DNA from: CAYOEZ01 sp964402955
GTDB taxonomy: Bacteria > Chloroflexota > DTOL01 > DAOUCN01
DNA: 7,545 nt
Direction: 5' to 3'
NCBI GenBank assembly: GCA_964402955.1
Contig: CAYOEZ010000225.1
Span: 1 to 7,545 of the forward strand
Both the position numbers and the translations under genes were made by a program. Under the pieces are notes generated by a model. It did not search any database and was not told the origin of the DNA. It was given only the letters and a program-made list of their open reading frames with translations. Of the stretch, positions 6,327 to 7,545 are shown piece by piece (positions within the stretch are counted from its first letter, which is position 1; the number at the start of each line of letters is the position of its first letter).

Positions 6327-7268
6327 TCACTGGAGAACCCAGATGGGATCCCAGTCGTTGGATGAGCTGTTGCTGATGTTGCGTGCGCCTCCACCATCGT
6401 CGCTGCGCATGACCCAGATCTGCTTGCGCATGGTTTCCCGATTCGACCAAAAAACGATAAACTTGCCATCAGGAGACCAGGAGGGGTGTTTGTCCCATTC
6501 CCAGGTATTGAAGGTAAGACGGCGCGTCTTTGTGCCATCGACCGTCACCGTGTATATTTCGTCGTTCATATCGATCTCGCTGACAAAAGCCAGACGAGAT
6601 TGGTCAGGCGCCCAGGCAGGACTGTAGTTGATCTTATCCAGCGTCGTGACACGCCGTGCAAGGACGCCAGCAGCATCGCGCAGGAAGATGCTTGTACCCT
6701 GGCCAGAGTCTTCAACGGTCAACTGCCACTTTCCGTCACTGGTGATGGCCAAACGTTGCTCGAAGTAGGCGAAGACCAGTTGGGAACAACGCGCCGATGC
6801 GCTCAATGGTTTCTGGTTCTTACCATCCTCATCCATCATGAAGTATGAATCGTGCACCCATGCGGCTGTGCTCTCACGGTCAGTGACAAAGATGATCTTG
6901 CCGCGCAGATCCGCCCGTTGCTCCGGCGGCGTGCAGTCCGGTTCCTTGACAGGCTCCGGGGGCCGGTAGACCAAAGGAGTCGACGTTGGGACGAACGTTG
7001 GCGTTACTGTGCGCGTCGGTGTGGTGGTGCGTGTATTTGTTGGGGTATACGTGACCGTCGGTGTCCAGGTTGGCACGCGCGTATAGGTCGGCACGAGTGT
7101 CGGGACGGCGCGCGGAGTTACTGAGCCTTTCGGCGCTGTTACGAACAACACCGGAGTAGCCGTTGGGGCAGGGCCTGCCGATGTCGCGCCACATGCAAGC
7201 ACCGTCAGTACAAGTATGCCCACGGCAATCAACATTCTCGATTGCGAGGTATTCGGTCTGCTATTCAT
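6327..7268 (-). CDS. Thr/Pro-rich lipoprotein with PD40/TolB-like beta-propeller repeats
   Basis: A 313-residue predicted lipoprotein. After a short polar N-terminus the hydrophobic stretch ends in a lipobox, TVLAC, with Cys26 as the acylation site. Residues about 35-105 are a Thr/Pro/Val-rich tether of TPT-type repeats. Residues about 120-313 contain PD40-like repeats of the TolB/WD40-like type: IIFVTDR with a DGKNQKPL turn (125-155), LAITSDGKWQL (173-183), YSPAWAPDQSRLAFVS (215-230), HPSWSPDGKFIVFWSNRE (261-278) and a last strand WDPIW at 306-310. Only about four blades can be counted, fewer than the six of TolB, so it may be a small propeller or need a partner. Its role is probably protein or ligand binding at the outer face of the membrane. 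No enzyme motif is seen. It is first in the operon, 34 bases before the malectin-protein gene. The Shine-Dalgarno is weak (GAGAG-type); Met12 is a less likely start. Confidence 0.87.
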   Translation of the reverse strand: MNSRPNTSQSRMLIAVGILVLTVLACGATSAGPAPTATPVLFVTAPKGSVTPRAVPTLVPTYTRVPTWTPTVTYTPTNTRTTTPTRTVTPTFVPTSTPLVYRPPEPVKEPDCTPPEQRADLRGKIIFVTDRESTAAWVHDSYFMMDEDGKNQKPLSASARCSQLVFAYFEQRLAITSDGKWQLTVEDSGQGTSIFLRDAAGVLARRVTTLDKINYSPAWAPDQSRLAFVSEIDMNDEIYTVTVDGTKTRRLTFNTWEWDKHPSWSPDGKFIVFWSNRETMRKQIWVMRSDDGGGARNISNSSSNDWDPIWVLQ

Positions 7269-7289
7269 CCGCTTCTCTCATCCGCTTGC

Positions 7290-7319
7290 GCTGCCAGCCC
7301 GAGACAACGGGCCTGCAGC
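7290..7319 (-). promoter_or_regulatory. 5'-UTR hairpin of the lipoprotein-malectin operon
   Basis: GCTGC (7290-7294) pairs with GCAGC (7315-7319) and GCCCG (7297-7301) pairs with CGGGC (7308-7312). They are separated by a 2x2 internal loop and close on a 6-nt loop. The element lies between the predicted transcription start and the lipoprotein start codon, about 20 nt upstream of the ATG, leaving the ribosome site free. It has no T-tract, so mRNA stabilisation or modest translational control is more likely than termination. Confidence 0.5.
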
Positions 7320-7342
7320 AGGACCAATTTGTTGACTCCTAC

Positions 7343-7371
7343 ATTATACCACATCCGCGCCTCCTGGTCAA
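7343..7371 (-). promoter_or_regulatory. Near-consensus sigma-70 promoter
   Basis: On the - strand TTGACC (7371-7366) and a perfect TATAAT (7348-7343) are separated by exactly 17 bp. Transcription should begin near 7336, giving a leader of about 68 nt before the lipoprotein gene. The match to the housekeeping consensus suggests strong, probably constitutive expression of the two-gene operon. No operator-like site is obvious over the promoter. Confidence 0.85.
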
Positions 7372-7545
7372 GAGAAACATGACCGTTTCATTGCTCGCCC
7401 GCCGGAGAACATGCCGCAACGGCGCCTGAGCAAGAGGATGTCAGGACGATCTCTTCCAGTGTCAGCTCGTGATCGGTCAGCTCAATATGGCAGGTGCCCA
7501 CTGCAAAAAGGTCTGGACGGACCCGTCATTGCGAGCGGAGCGAAG
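7372..7545. other. Upstream region without a convincing gene
   Basis: The stretch behind the promoter shows no supported coding sequence. On the - strand a 37-codon frame opens at GTG 7501 and stops at 7388. Its middle reads like an amphipathic segment (CHIELTDHELTLEEIVLTS), but there is no ribosome site and the frame is closed by a stop just upstream, so it may be a decayed gene end or chance. An 8-bp direct repeat, GTCAGCTC, occurs at 7461-7468 and 7476-7483. Confidence 0.5.
7527..7545. repeat. Probable arm of a dispersed intergenic repeat
   Basis: CATTGCGAGCGGAGCGAAG closely resembles a widely dispersed bacterial intergenic repeat of the form CATTGCGAGCGAAGCGAAGCAAT, known to me from several phyla including Chloroflexota. 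The window ends before the closing GCAAT arm, so this is recognition from memory of a partial copy. Confidence 0.5.

Noticed and set aside
6293..6538. An 82-residue N-terminal extension of the malectin protein open frame on the - strand
   Set aside because: It overlaps the 3' end of the lipoprotein gene in another frame, has no domain features, and the signal peptide plus good Shine-Dalgarno place the start at 6292.
7388..7501. A 37-codon - strand frame starting with GTG
   Set aside because: There is no ribosome site and no support beyond a plausible-looking amphipathic stretch, and a stop codon lies shortly upstream in frame.
7411..7545. A + strand frame from ATG 7411 running off the window end
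   Set aside because: The GGAG is only 3 nt from the ATG, the translation is Arg/Ser-rich with no domain, and it runs through the putative intergenic repeat.

Overview
The window looks like a moderately GC-rich bacterial chromosome, most likely a member of the Chloroflexota (Anaerolineae/Caldilineae-like). This rests on a compact Tad pilus operon, and on two exported proteins with long Thr/Pro/Ala-rich 'TPT/TAT' linkers joined to malectin, PD40 and MA-family peptidase-like modules, a style common in that phylum. The assignment is inference; there is no rRNA or marker gene here.

Bases 1-142 are a leader with four 12-bp tandem repeats whose G-runs fit a canonical G-quadruplex. Bases 143-4403 (+ strand) form a tight five-gene operon: cpaF/tadA (pilus secretion ATPase), tadB and tadC (inner-membrane platform proteins), a short A24 prepilin peptidase and a DUF192 protein. 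Gaps are 18, 12, 29 and 11 bases, most with a Shine-Dalgarno. Together these supply the motor, platform and pilin-processing enzyme of a Tad (Flp) pilus. The pilin, TadZ/CpaE, CpaB and any minor pilins are not in the window and may lie upstream.

Bases 4420-4461 are a perfect 42-bp palindrome centred between convergent stop codons, probably a shared transcription barrier.

Bases 4481-7268 (- strand) are a two-gene operon for exported proteins. The first gene transcribed (6327-7268) encodes a Thr/Pro-rich lipoprotein with a short PD40/TolB-like beta-propeller. The second (4481-6292) encodes a secreted protein with a malectin domain, a roughly 165-residue Thr/Pro/Ala-rich linker and a C-terminal domain resembling MA-family (gluzincin) peptidases in which all three expected zinc ligands are replaced. 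It is probably a pseudo-enzyme used for binding. A near-consensus sigma-70 promoter (TTGACC, 17 bp, TATAAT) and a 5'-UTR hairpin precede the operon.

Bases 7372-7545 hold no convincing gene and end in what looks like one arm of a dispersed genomic repeat. The most interesting items are the malectin/pseudo-peptidase protein, the G4-type repeat in front of the Tad operon, and the perfect palindrome.
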